Part shown: positions 26,424-35,180 of the stretch, in pieces | How the letters are laid out: every line of letters begins with the position of its first letter | Numbering within the stretch: the stretch's first letter is position 1 | Assembly: GCF_041320595.1 (NCBI RefSeq) | Contig: NZ_CP166625.1 | Location: 2,243,501 to 2,307,500, forward strand | Direction of reading: 5' to 3' | DNA: 64,000 bases | Source: Pleomorphomonas sp. PLEO | Lineage (GTDB): Bacteria; Pseudomonadota; Alphaproteobacteria; Rhizobiales; Pleomorphomonadaceae | Translations under genes and position numbers: made by a program | Notes under the pieces: model-generated | Database searches by the model: none | Seen by the model: the letters and a program-made list of their open reading frames with translations, nothing else | What the model was told of the DNA's origin: nothing

Positions 26424-28415
26424 ATGAATATCTACTCCCTTCGGGTGCGTATCGCGGGCCTTGCGGGCTTGTGCATTATCGGTGCGACGACGGCGATTAT
26501 CGCCGTCAACACGCAATTGGAAATGCGGACCGCCGACTTCGTTTCGAACCGAGTGAGCGAACTCCTCGATCAAACCGGACGTGAGTCGATCATGCGTCTG
26601 GCCGGCCAGCAGGCGAGCGTCGTCAGCGCCGAGCTCAATGTGGCTTGGGACGCGGCGCGCAACATGGCCAAGGCGTTTGAGACAACGATGGTGGCGCCGG
26701 ATAAGGGTGGGGCGCCGATCGAGGCGCGCCGGGCTCAGCTGAATGGCTTTCTCGAGCGGGTTCTGCGCGACACCCCCAGGCTCAACGGGACCTACAGCGC
26801 TTGGATGCCCAATGCCCTGGACGGCCGTGACAGCGCGTTCAAAGGCGACAGGGCGGTTGGCGCCGATGACACCGGGCGGGCGCTTCCCTATCTGACCCGC
26901 GATAGCGCCGGCCACATCGCGCTTCAGCCGCTCGTCGACTACGACAACAAGGATTTCCATACCAACGGCGTGATGAAGGGCGGCTGGTTCATTGGCCCCC
27001 ACGAAACCGGGCGAGAGAGCCTTGAGGCGCCGCTGCCCTACATCGTACAAGGCCGACCGGTTTTTCTCGCCACCATCTCCGTGCCGATCATCATTGGCGG
27101 CAAGTTCGCTGGCGTCGCCGGTACCGACTTCGACCTGGCCTTCTTCCAGCACCTGGTCGAGAGCGCCAAGGCCAAGGCCTATTCCGGCAAGGGCGAGGTG
27201 ACCATCGTCACCGACAAGGGCCTGATCGTGGCGTCCAGCCTCGATCCAACGGCCATCGGTGAATCGCTGTCCAAGATCGATGGCAACTGGCAGAGCGATA
27301 TCAAGATCGTGGCCGGCGGCCAGGAAGCAGCGATTCAGGAGGACAATTCCGACCAGATGCATGTGTTCGCGCCGATCGAGATCGGGCGTACGGGCGCGCA
27401 TTGGTCGATCATCATCGCCATCCCGCGCCAGGTGGTGATGGCCGAGGCGCTCAATCTGTCCAATGCCCTGAGCGAGCGCGCCAAGGCGGGGCTTTTCTGG
27501 CAGATCGTCGCGTCGATCTCCATCGCGGCGGCGGCGACGATCGGTATGATCCTCGTCGGCCAGACCATCGCCGCGCCGATCGTCTCGCTGGCCGGCGTGC
27601 TGCGACGGATCGCGTCCGGCGAAACCGTGGGGCGGATCGATGGCACCGATCGTCGCGACGAAGTGGGCGAAATCGCCGCCGCCTCGGAGATCCTGCGCCA
27701 AGGCCTTGCCGAGGCCGAGCGTCTGCGGGAAGCCGAGAAGCGGCTTTCCACCCTGGCCGAGCAACTGGATGCCGAGGTCGAGCAAAAGACATTCGACCTC
27801 GCCGATCGCGAGCGGGAAATCATCTGGCGACTGGCGCGCGCCACCGAGCGACGCGATAGCGAGACCGGCGATCACATCTCCAGAATGGCGCGCATCAGCG
27901 GGTTCATCGCCAAGGCGCTCGGTCTGTCGGAAGAGGAGTGTCTGCTGATGGAGCTCGCCGCGCCGATGCATGACATCGGCAAAGTCGGCGTTCCGGACGA
28001 GGTTCTGTTCAAGCCCGGTGCCTTCACGGCGCAAGAGCGCCGGATCATGGAAAAACACACGGTTCTGGGGTGGGAAATCCTCAAGGATTCCAAGTCGAAG
28101 CTGATCCAGATCGCAGCGGAAATAGCCTTGAGCCACCATGAACGCTGGGACGGCGAGGGCTATCCGCATCGTCTCAGTGGCAAGGACATCCCACTGGGCG
28201 GGCGTATCGCCGCCGTCGCCGATGTCTTCGATGCCTTGACGTCGGTGCGTCCCTACAAATCCGCCTGGACACTTGAAGACGCTCGCGCGCTCATCGAAAC
28301 CAACGCCGGCAAGCACTTCGACCCAGACTGCGTCGCAGCTTTTCTGGCTGCCTGGAAAGATGTCGTTGCCGTGGTCGGAACATCGCCAACACACGCCAAT
28401 GAGACTGTGGTTTAG
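26424..28415 (+). CDS. HD-GYP c-di-GMP phosphodiesterase with periplasmic dCache sensor
   Basis: This 663-residue membrane protein has TM1 at about 8-28 and a large periplasmic dCache-type sensor (about 30-330) with the GTYSAWMPNALDGRDSAF and VPIIIGGKFAGVAGTDFDLAFFQ segments. TM2 is at about 357-380, followed by HAMP and a coiled coil. The HD-GYP domain (about 470-650) has HD at 516-517 in MHDIGKVG, the HHERWDGEGYP motif with GYP at 579-581, and ADVFDALTSVRPYK. All metal-ligand motifs are present, so it should degrade c-di-GMP in response to an extracytoplasmic ligand. The ATG at 26424 is chosen (AGGG upstream; hydrophobic start MNIYSLRVRIAGLAGL). Confidence 0.94.
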   Translation: MNIYSLRVRIAGLAGLCIIGATTAIIAVNTQLEMRTADFVSNRVSELLDQTGRESIMRLAGQQASVVSAELNVAWDAARNMAKAFETTMVAPDKGGAPIEARRAQLNGFLERVLRDTPRLNGTYSAWMPNALDGRDSAFKGDRAVGADDTGRALPYLTRDSAGHIALQPLVDYDNKDFHTNGVMKGGWFIGPHETGRESLEAPLPYIVQGRPVFLATISVPIIIGGKFAGVAGTDFDLAFFQHLVESAKAKAYSGKGEVTIVTDKGLIVASSLDPTAIGESLSKIDGNWQSDIKIVAGGQEAAIQEDNSDQMHVFAPIEIGRTGAHWSIIIAIPRQVVMAEALNLSNALSERAKAGLFWQIVASISIAAAATIGMILVGQTIAAPIVSLAGVLRRIASGETVGRIDGTDRRDEVGEIAAASEILRQGLAEAERLREAEKRLSTLAEQLDAEVEQKTFDLADREREIIWRLARATERRDSETGDHISRMARISGFIAKALGLSEEECLLMELAAPMHDIGKVGVPDEVLFKPGAFTAQERRIMEKHTVLGWEILKDSKSKLIQIAAEIALSHHERWDGEGYPHRLSGKDIPLGGRIAAVADVFDALTSVRPYKSAWTLEDARALIETNAGKHFDPDCVAAFLAAWKDVVAVVGTSPTHANETVV

Positions 28416-28494
28416 TCGGCGAAAGATGGAGCTTTCGCCGACTGGGTGAGGAAGCCTGCCAGTCGGCGAAGGCGTCGGCGGTGCGAGGCGGAGC

Positions 28495-29232
28495 TTACAG
28501 CTCCTGCGCGGTGGGCCGGAACAGGATCTCGTTGATGTCGACGTCGTCGGGCTGGCTCATGGCGAAGACGACGCAGCGGGCGAAGGAGTCGGCGGGGATT
28601 GCCAACTTCTCGTAGAACTGCTTGACGCCGGCGGCGACGTCGGCCTCGCCGATGCTGTTCGGCAGCTCGGTGTCGACGGCGCCGGGAGAGATGATGGTCG
28701 TCCGGATGTTGTGGGGTTTTACTTCCTGCCGGAGGCCTTCGGAAATCGCCCGCACGGCGTGCTTGGTGGCGCAATAGACGACGCCGCCGGGGATCACCTT
28801 GTGACCGGCCACCGACGACACATTGATGATGTGGCCGCTTTTCTGCTTGGTCATGTGCGGCAGCACGGCGGCGATGCCGTAGAGCACGCCCTTGATGTTG
28901 ACGTCGATCATCTGGTCCCACTCGTCGATCCGCAGCCGTTCGAGCGGCGCCTGGGGCATGACGCCGGCGTTGTTGACGATGACATCGACGCGGCCATGCA
29001 GTTCGACGGCGCGATCCACCAGCGCCTTGACGTCAGCGGCCTTGGTAACGTCGGTCTTCACCACGGCCTTGGCATCGAGGCCGAGTTCTTTGGCGAGCTT
29101 TTCGAGGCGATCGAGCCGACGGGCGCCGAGGATGAGTTTGGCACCATCGCGGGCCAATTCCCGCGCCGTTGCTTCGCCGAGGCCACTGCTGGCGCCGGTG
29201 ATGACGACGACCTTGTTTTCAATATTCTGCAT
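28495..29232 (-). CDS. Short-chain dehydrogenase/reductase
   Basis: This 245-residue classical SDR has the cofactor motif TGASSGLGE at about 12-20, NNAGV in strand 4, catalytic Ser in NVSSVAG, and Tyr/Lys in YCATK. An Arg pair after strand 2 (GARRLDRLE) suggests NADP(H) preference. The sequence is close to the oxidoreductases annotated YdfG-like (serine/3-hydroxy acid dehydrogenase). The substrate cannot be read from sequence. CGGAG lies upstream of the ATG at 29232; the longer frame to 29265 is unsupported. The gene is monocistronic. Confidence 0.92.
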   Translation of the reverse strand: MQNIENKVVVITGASSGLGEATARELARDGAKLILGARRLDRLEKLAKELGLDAKAVVKTDVTKAADVKALVDRAVELHGRVDVIVNNAGVMPQAPLERLRIDEWDQMIDVNIKGVLYGIAAVLPHMTKQKSGHIINVSSVAGHKVIPGGVVYCATKHAVRAISEGLRQEVKPHNIRTTIISPGAVDTELPNSIGEADVAAGVKQFYEKLAIPADSFARCVVFAMSQPDDVDINEILFRPTAQEL

Positions 29233-29517
29233 TGGATTGCTCCGTATCGCGGTTGCCGGACCCAACAGCCCGGCCGTCCCCTATGTAGGGTGTCGCTCAG
29301 GTCTTTGCCGACAATTGCTCGGCAAAGAGGAGCGTGGCGGTGCTCGGGCAAGAGGGGGGTATGAGGACGCGCGCCTTTCGGCACACCGCCAGTCACGTGG
29401 ATATTCCACGACCACTGACACATCCCTGTCAGCTGAGCATTTATACGGCCGGCTGCAAGGAATTGAAAAGTCGGCGGTCTTCCAACCGCTCGACAATCGC
29501 GGCGGCGGGCAACTGAC

Positions 29518-30153
29518 ATGACCTATATGGAAAATCTCTGGCTGTTCTTCCTGCTGCTCACCGGCATCATCGTGGTGCCGGGCATGGACATGATGTTCGT
29601 TCTGGCCAACGCCCTGACCAGGGGGCGGCGGGCCGGACTGGCGGCCACCTTTGGCCTGATGGTCGGCGGTGCCTGCCACACCGTGTTCGGCACCGTGGCG
29701 GTGGCGGGCCTCAGCAAGCTGATACCGGCGATTTACGGCCCGATGCTGATGATCGGATCGGCCTATATGGCTTGGATCGGCGTGAGTCTGGCGCGCAGTT
29801 CCATCGTCATCGACACGGTCGACGCCGGCGCCCTCCGCTCTTCGCGGGCAGTGTTCGCGCAGGGCATCGTCACCTGCCTTCTCAATCCCAAGGCCTGGCT
29901 GTTCATTCTGGCGGTCTACCCGCAGTTCATGACGCCGGTCTATGGCCCACTGGTACCGCAGGCCTTGGTAATGGGGGTGATGACGGTCGCCGTGCAGTTC
30001 GTCGTCTATGGCGGGCTGGCCTTGATGGCAGCGCGCGGCCGCGACGGCCTGATTACCAATCCCGCCCTGACGATCTGGGTCGGGCGGGTGGCAGGCCTGC
30101 TGCTGGTGGCGATCGCCGCCATTACGCTGCTGCGCGGCTGGAGCGAATTATAG
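29518..30153 (+). CDS. LysE-family amino-acid exporter
   Basis: This 211-residue inner-membrane protein has about six TM helices. The family signature follows helix 1: IIVVPGMDMMFVLANALTRGRRAGLAATFGLMVGG, where most members have PGP. It then has the loop NPKAWLFILAVYPQF, matching the NPK motif of RhtB/LysE transporters. Substrates in this family are amino acids, homoserine lactone or related small metabolites. Its 3' end overlaps the convergent yccF-like gene by six bases. The ribosome binding site is weak (GGCGGGC). Confidence 0.88.
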   Translation: MTYMENLWLFFLLLTGIIVVPGMDMMFVLANALTRGRRAGLAATFGLMVGGACHTVFGTVAVAGLSKLIPAIYGPMLMIGSAYMAWIGVSLARSSIVIDTVDAGALRSSRAVFAQGIVTCLLNPKAWLFILAVYPQFMTPVYGPLVPQALVMGVMTVAVQFVVYGGLALMAARGRDGLITNPALTIWVGRVAGLLLVAIAAITLLRGWSEL

Positions 30154-30648
30154 GCTCTGCCGATTGTCGCGCTCGAGCTTTCGGCCGCGATGGCGGGCGA
30201 ACCTTTCCACCGCTGCCTGCTGCCGGGCAACGGTTGCCAATTCGGTGCTGACGACGCGCCGGCCGATCGGCCACAGCGAAATGCCGGCTAGCTTGAAGCA
30301 CTGGATGCCGAAGGGGATGCCTATGATGGTGACGCAGTAGATCACCCCCAGCACCAGATAGGAGAGGCAGAGCGCCAGACCGAAGGTCACAAGCCACAGG
30401 ACATTGAACACGAAGCCGATGGTGCCGGTGACGGCCGTCGTCGCCGTGACGCCTTTGCCATCCAGCTCGCGGATATGGACGACATCCTTGCCGAAGGGGA
30501 AGGCGCTGAGCTTGGCCATTTCGATGGCCGCCCGCGTTAGTGGCAAGCCGACGATGGACACGGCAAACAGCGCCGCGCCGATCAGCCAAACAAGCGCCGT
30601 GAAAGCGCCGCCGAAAACAAACCAGATGGCATTCCCGGCAAACCGCAT
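30148..30648 (-). CDS. YccF-domain inner-membrane protein, copy 1
   Basis: This is a 166-residue YccF/DUF307 protein with two YccF segments. The first begins AIWFVFGGAFTALVWLIGAALFAVSIVGLPLTRAAIEMAKLSAFPFGK. The second begins IGFVFNVLWLVTFGLALCLSYLVLGVIYCVTIIGIPFGIQCFKLAGISLWPIG. There are about four TM helices. Function in the family is unknown. The start MRFAGN is chosen at an ATG with GGGGGC upstream. It is about 88% identical over the first 125 residues to the copy at 31012-31482. The C-terminal tail is charged and divergent. Confidence 0.9.
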   Translation of the reverse strand: MRFAGNAIWFVFGGAFTALVWLIGAALFAVSIVGLPLTRAAIEMAKLSAFPFGKDVVHIRELDGKGVTATTAVTGTIGFVFNVLWLVTFGLALCLSYLVLGVIYCVTIIGIPFGIQCFKLAGISLWPIGRRVVSTELATVARQQAAVERFARHRGRKLERDNRQSL

Positions 30649-30815
30649 GCGCCCCCGCTGAAAACCCAAGTTTTCTCGCCGGGAGCATAGGTGGTCCTGG
30701 TTGTCTGGCAATACGGGGGAAACGCGCGGGTGGTGCCGGTTGTGCGGCCTCGGTCATGACGCGGGAAAGGATAGGGGCCGGCCGACGGGCGTTCGTTCCG
30801 AACGGGGCGGGCCAG

Positions 30816-30963
30816 ATAGCAAAAAAGCCGGGACAAACCCGGCTTTCTCTCCAACGCCTCAACAACCAGTGCCAGTACATCCGTGGTCAAAGATCAGAAG
30901 CGTTAGTGGAGCTTGTAAGCTCACATTATTACAAATGGGTGACGAAAGCGAAAATTCAAGGGC
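30816..30963 (-). repeat. Dispersed about 147-bp repeat ending in a terminator hairpin, copy 2
   Basis: This is the second copy of the repeat at 24288-24433, same orientation, located between two yccF copies. It shares the CCAGTACATCCGTGGTCAAAG core, an AGAAGCGT block and a TTACAAATGGGTGAC block. The bases between them differ (a GTGGAGCTTGTAAGCTCAC palindrome here). Confidence 0.6.
30821..30847. terminator. Bidirectional intrinsic terminator
   Basis: AGCCGGG (30826-30832) / CCCGGCT (30838-30844) is preceded by AAAAAA and followed by TTCTCT. On the minus strand it gives a T6 tract and would end transcription from the yccF-like gene at 31012-31482. Confidence 0.8.
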
Positions 30964-31011
30964 AGGGGGTGTTATTTCCGGAAATAGGCTGGGTCAAACG
31001 CTGGTTGAGGA

Positions 31012-31482
31012 TCAGCCAGTCCGATGCCGAGCGTAGCTCCCCTCCGCCGCATGCCGTCGGGCGGCGTCCGCCAGTTCCACGCTGACGACGCGCCGGCCAA
31101 CCGGCCACAGCGAAATGCCGGCCAGCTTGAAGCACTGGATGCCGAAGGGAATGCCGATGATGGTGATGCAATAGATCACCCCGAGCACCAGGTAGGAGAG
31201 GCAGAGCGCCAGCCCGAAGGTGAGCAGCCACAGGACGTTGAACACGAAGCCGATGGTGCCGGTGACGGCGGTGGTCGGCGTAAGCCCCTTGCCGTCCAGT
31301 TCGCGGACGTGGACCACATCCTTGCCGAAGGGGAAGGCGCTGAGCTTGGCCATTTCGATGGCGGCTCGCGTCAGCGGCAAGCCGACGATCGACAGCGCGA
31401 ACACCGCCGCGCCAAGCAACCACAACAGGGCGGTATAGGCACCCCCGAAGACGAACCAGATGACGTTGCCGGCAAAGCGCAT
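31012..31482 (-). CDS. YccF-domain inner-membrane protein, copy 2
   Basis: This 156-residue protein is nearly identical to copy 1 through the two YccF segments; a few conservative changes (V/I, L/M) separate them. Divergence begins at the cytosolic tail (VELADAARRHAAEGSYARHRTG). AGGGG precedes the ATG. The strong conservation of two neighbouring paralogues implies a recent local duplication of an ancestral gene, with the small dispersed repeat now lying between them. Confidence 0.9.
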   Translation of the reverse strand: MRFAGNVIWFVFGGAYTALLWLLGAAVFALSIVGLPLTRAAIEMAKLSAFPFGKDVVHVRELDGKGLTPTTAVTGTIGFVFNVLWLLTFGLALCLSYLVLGVIYCITIIGIPFGIQCFKLAGISLWPVGRRVVSVELADAARRHAAEGSYARHRTG

Positions 31483-31598
31483 GACTGACCCCTGGGGTGA
31501 GGGCGGGACATCCCGTCAGGCGGTAGGTGGGGATCGCGAGGGGAGACGGCAAGCGCGGAGAAGGGCGGCGGCGAGGGGCTTGCGCGCGGGTAGGGACG

Positions 31599-32483
31599 TC
31601 ACCCGGTTGCGCCCCACGATTTCACCAGCTCGAAAAACGGCGCAACGGCCGGGTTTTTCGAGGTGGTCGGCGCACACAGCACGACATCGAATTCGGGAGT
31701 ATCGACCAATGCCTTGGCGATCACGGCGGGTCCCAGGCCGGTGCAGAGCGACTGGGGGATCAGCGCCACGCCGAGCCCTTCTTCGACCAGCCGGATGATG
31801 GTGTGTTGCAGCCGGGGCTCGAAGGCAAAATGCGGCACCACGCCGCCGGCGGCGCAATAGATGCCGATCGCCGCGCGCAGCACCGGCACCACCGAGGCGG
31901 GGGCGGCGATCAGCTTTTCACCCTGGAGGTCGCGAGGACCGACGATATCGGCGGCGGCCAGGGGATGGTCCGCCGGCACGATCAGGCAGAGCCGATCGCG
32001 CGCCAGAAGCTGCGTTCTGAGGTGCGGCGCGTAGGGGCTGCCGAAGGTAACGGCGATGTCGAGCTTGCCCTCGATCAGCATGGCGTCGATGTCGGTCGGG
32101 ATGCTCTCTTCCAGGATCAGGTGGATGTCCGGCTTGGCTTCGGAATAGCGCCGCACCAGGGCGGGAATGATGCTGTGGGCGGCGTGCATCATGAAGCCGA
32201 GCCGCAATTCGCCCTTCACGCCATCGGCGACCAGTTGCACGTCGCGGCAGGCGGTGTCGAAGTCGGCGAGGATACGGCGGCAATCGGTGAGAAAGTGCCG
32301 GCCGGCCAGCGTCAGGCTGACGTTGCGGGAATTGCGGTCGAACAGCCGGACGCCCAGCGTCTTCTCGATCGATGAAATCTGCCGGCTGAACGGCGGCTGG
32401 CTCATGTTCATGCGCGCCGCCGCCTGTCCGAAATGCAGCGTCTCGGCGAGGGCCACGAACAGGCGCATGTGGCGGGTATCCAT
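31599..32483 (-). CDS. LysR-family transcriptional regulator
   Basis: This 294-residue regulator has an N-terminal winged HTH (MRLFVALAETLHFGQAAARMNMSQPPFSRQISSIEKTLGVRLFDR) and a periplasmic-binding-like effector domain from about residue 90. The start at 32483 has TTGAGG upstream; an ATG four codons earlier is less well placed. It is divergent from the AEC transporter gene with a 96-bp intergenic region, the typical layout in which a LysR protein controls its neighbour and itself. The effector is probably the transported organic acid (inference). Confidence 0.92.
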   Translation of the reverse strand: MDTRHMRLFVALAETLHFGQAAARMNMSQPPFSRQISSIEKTLGVRLFDRNSRNVSLTLAGRHFLTDCRRILADFDTACRDVQLVADGVKGELRLGFMMHAAHSIIPALVRRYSEAKPDIHLILEESIPTDIDAMLIEGKLDIAVTFGSPYAPHLRTQLLARDRLCLIVPADHPLAAADIVGPRDLQGEKLIAAPASVVPVLRAAIGIYCAAGGVVPHFAFEPRLQHTIIRLVEEGLGVALIPQSLCTGLGPAVIAKALVDTPEFDVVLCAPTTSKNPAVAPFFELVKSWGATG

Positions 32484-32486
32484 TCG

Positions 32487-32501
32487 ATACCTCAAAGGTA
32501 T
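32487..32501. promoter_or_regulatory. Candidate LysR operator
   Basis: The perfect inverted repeat ATACCT-CAA-AGGTAT lies four bases upstream of the LysR start codon and 80 bp from the divergent transporter start. LysR regulators bind dyads of this size. Its position could give autorepression. Confidence 0.5.
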
Positions 32502-32579
32502 TAATCAAGCATCAAAGTGACATTGGATTATATCGATCTGGTGAGCTAGACAACCTCGCCCTCACCGAAAGTCCTAGCC

Positions 32580-33533
32580 ATGCTGAATAACCTGCTCATC
32601 GTTCTGCCGATCTTCGCCCTGATCCTCGCCGGCTGGATCGCCCGCAAAACCGGCGCGCTGGGCGGGCATGCGACGCGGGAGGTCAATCGGCTCGTCGTCT
32701 ACCTCGCGCTGCCGGCGCTCTTGTTCGACATCATGGCCAATGCCAAGCTCTCGGACATCTGGCAGCCGGGCTTCATCGCCGCCTTCATAGCGGGCTGCGC
32801 GGTGATCTTCGGGGTGACGCTGTGGTGGCGCATGGCGGGAGGACGTCCCCTGTCGGACGCCGCCATCGACGCGCTCAACGCCAGCTATGCCAACACCGGC
32901 TTCATCGGCTTTCCGCTGGTGCTATCGCTGGTGGGCGATGCCGGCATGGGCGCGACGCTGATTGCCACCATCCTGACGGTGTGCATCCTGTTCGCCTTCG
33001 CCATCATCTTAGTCGAGGGCGGGCTGCAATCGGAAACCCGCAAGCGCGACATCGCCTATAAGACGCTGATCTCGCTGGCGAAGAACCCACTGCTGGTCGC
33101 CCCGGCGCTGGGGGCGCTGGTGATGCTGTCCGGCTTCCCGCTGCCGGCGCCGGTCCACGCCTTCACCAAGCTCCTGGGCGGGGCGGCCTCGCCCTGCGCG
33201 CTGATCGCGCTGGGCCTGTTCCTGGCCGGCACCAAGACCGGCAAGTTCGGCGAGCGGCTGTCCACCACCGGCGTGCTGGTGGGGCTGAAGCTGGTGGCCC
33301 AACCGGCCATCACCTGGCTGATCGCCGTGCCGCTGCTGCAACTGCCGACGCTCGCCGCGCACACCGTGGTGCTGCTCGCCGCGCTGCCGACCGGCACCGG
33401 CCCGTTCATGCTGGCGGAGTTCTACCGCCGGGAAGCGGGGCTCACGGGGCGGGTGGTGCTTGCCTCGACGTTGCTGTCGGTGGTGACGATCTCGGCCTAT
33501 CTGGCGGTGGCCGGTGGTCCGGCGGTGGGGTGA
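32580..33533 (+). CDS. AEC-family transporter (auxin efflux carrier/malonate-type permease)
   Basis: This 317-residue inner-membrane carrier has ten predicted TM helices in two five-helix halves. Family features include the N-terminal LPIFALILAGWIARKTGAL, the SYANTGFIGFPLVLSL motif in the middle of the first half and the LPTGTGPFMLAEFY segment in the second. Bacterial members carry malonate, malate or related acids. It has no energy-coupling domain. Divergent from the LysR gene and probably controlled by it. The gene stands alone. Confidence 0.88.
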   Translation: MLNNLLIVLPIFALILAGWIARKTGALGGHATREVNRLVVYLALPALLFDIMANAKLSDIWQPGFIAAFIAGCAVIFGVTLWWRMAGGRPLSDAAIDALNASYANTGFIGFPLVLSLVGDAGMGATLIATILTVCILFAFAIILVEGGLQSETRKRDIAYKTLISLAKNPLLVAPALGALVMLSGFPLPAPVHAFTKLLGGAASPCALIALGLFLAGTKTGKFGERLSTTGVLVGLKLVAQPAITWLIAVPLLQLPTLAAHTVVLLAALPTGTGPFMLAEFYRREAGLTGRVVLASTLLSVVTISAYLAVAGGPAVG

Positions 33534-33580
33534 GGTTGGCTGGCTCCCCCTCATCAGATGCCTGACGGTTGCGCCTGCAC

Positions 33581-34915
33581 TCAGGCTATCGCCCGGCGGG
33601 CCTCGGTGATGAACTGGCGTATGTTTTGGGCATTGAGGGAAGGGCTGAAGTAGAAGCCCTGGTAGACGGTGCAGCCGTTGGCTTGCAGCCAGTCGATCTG
33701 TTCCCTGGTTTCCGTGCCCTCGGCGATGGTCGTGATGCCCAACTCGGCGCTGAGGGAAATGATGGCCTTGACGATCGCCTGCCCCTTGGCGCTGTGCGAA
33801 ATGTCGCGGACGAAGGATTTGTCGATCTTGAGCTGGTCGAGCGGCAGCTTCTTCAATACCGACAGCGAAGAAAAGCCGGTTCCAAAATCATCGAGCGCCC
33901 AGCTGAATCCGAGATGAAGCAGCTCGGTCATCTTGGCGGCAGCCTGGTCGGCATCATCCACAAATATGCTTTCGGTCAGCTCCAGCTTGAGCTTTTTCGG
34001 ATCGGCGGCGCTGGCGCGGATCGTGGTCTCTATACTCTGAACGAAGTCGGCTCGGCGAAACTGTTCGCAGCTGATGTTGATCGAGACGGTCAAATGCTGG
34101 GTGAGTGGATCCTCTGCCCATCTGGCCTGCTGGGCACAGGCCTCGCGCAGAACCCAATCGCTGATGGGGAAGATCAGCCCAGTTTCTTCGGCAAGCGGGA
34201 TGAAATCGTCCGGCGAAATGGCGCCGCGCGTCGGGTGCGTCCAGCGCAGCAGAGCTTCCACTCCGACGACGTGGCCCGATTGTTCCACCTGTGGCTGGTA
34301 CTGAAGGAAGAATGCGCCCTGCGCCAGGGCACGGTGAAGATCCCTTTCGAGCGCTTTTCGGCTGGTCAGGTCGATTTGCATCACGGCGAACATGCCGACC
34401 AGACACGCCATGGCCGCGATATGATTGGCCCACACGCCATAGAGTCTGAGCTCAGGGGGCGGCAATATGTTCGGGTCGGTGATCCCGATGTCCGTCGATC
34501 CGAAGAGGATGTACGCGGCGATGCAAAGAATCGGGATCAGACATCTCCGAACCATGCCGCGATCTTGCGAGATGAAAAATATCCCTACGGCGAGCGGGAT
34601 GAAATAGACGTGGACCGACCTCGACGTTCCTGCAAATGGCGTGTCGAACAGGCACAAGACCGCCGCGAACACGGGGAGGGTGCCCGATATGAATTTCCCC
34701 TCCAAATACAGATCTCTAGTCTTGAATATGAGAAGCTGCGCGGCGACGACGAAAGGTAGGGCGAGGTGAATGAAAGCGAGGTATGTTTTGCCTATCGCGA
34801 AGTAGTATATCCCCCAGGTTGTGCCAAGAAATGCCGTAGACAGCGCGCCGATATTAAATACAGCTCGAACTCTCCATTTCGAACTCGCATTTAATCTATT
34901 CGGGCTGGAGGGCAT
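33581..34915 (-). CDS. Membrane-bound EAL-domain c-di-GMP phosphodiesterase
   Basis: This is a 444-residue protein. The N-terminal half (about 1-190) has five or six TM helices, a MASE-like membrane sensor, followed by an EAL domain (about 195-440). Catalytic motifs are intact: GVEALLRW, LELTES, DDFGTGFSS, KIDKSFV, AEGTET and QGFYFSPS. There is no GGDEF domain, so it should only degrade c-di-GMP. No strong ribosome binding site precedes the ATG at 34915; a later start would cut the first TM. The gene is monocistronic and convergent with the AEC transporter gene. Confidence 0.9.
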   Translation of the reverse strand: MPSSPNRLNASSKWRVRAVFNIGALSTAFLGTTWGIYYFAIGKTYLAFIHLALPFVVAAQLLIFKTRDLYLEGKFISGTLPVFAAVLCLFDTPFAGTSRSVHVYFIPLAVGIFFISQDRGMVRRCLIPILCIAAYILFGSTDIGITDPNILPPPELRLYGVWANHIAAMACLVGMFAVMQIDLTSRKALERDLHRALAQGAFFLQYQPQVEQSGHVVGVEALLRWTHPTRGAISPDDFIPLAEETGLIFPISDWVLREACAQQARWAEDPLTQHLTVSINISCEQFRRADFVQSIETTIRASAADPKKLKLELTESIFVDDADQAAAKMTELLHLGFSWALDDFGTGFSSLSVLKKLPLDQLKIDKSFVRDISHSAKGQAIVKAIISLSAELGITTIAEGTETREQIDWLQANGCTVYQGFYFSPSLNAQNIRQFITEARRAIA

Positions 34916-35180
34916 GTTTGGTTCGCTAGGATGACTTGGTTTCGTTGCTGGGTGTGCTGAGCACTCGAAGATCAGTGGGAAGGTAGGTTGTTACACCTAC
35001 GTGCTCGGCTGGGCTGCGTATAGCTTTGCGCTCGAACCGTGTCCATCAAGGCCAATATCAGAATTGGATTATGGCTAACGGGCGCGGAACTGACGCCCCT
35101 CACGTCGCGCGTATCTGCGTGCCGCTCAACCCGCTGGTCGTTTGTGAGCGGCAATGCGCCACTTTGCAGGCCGGTTCGGC

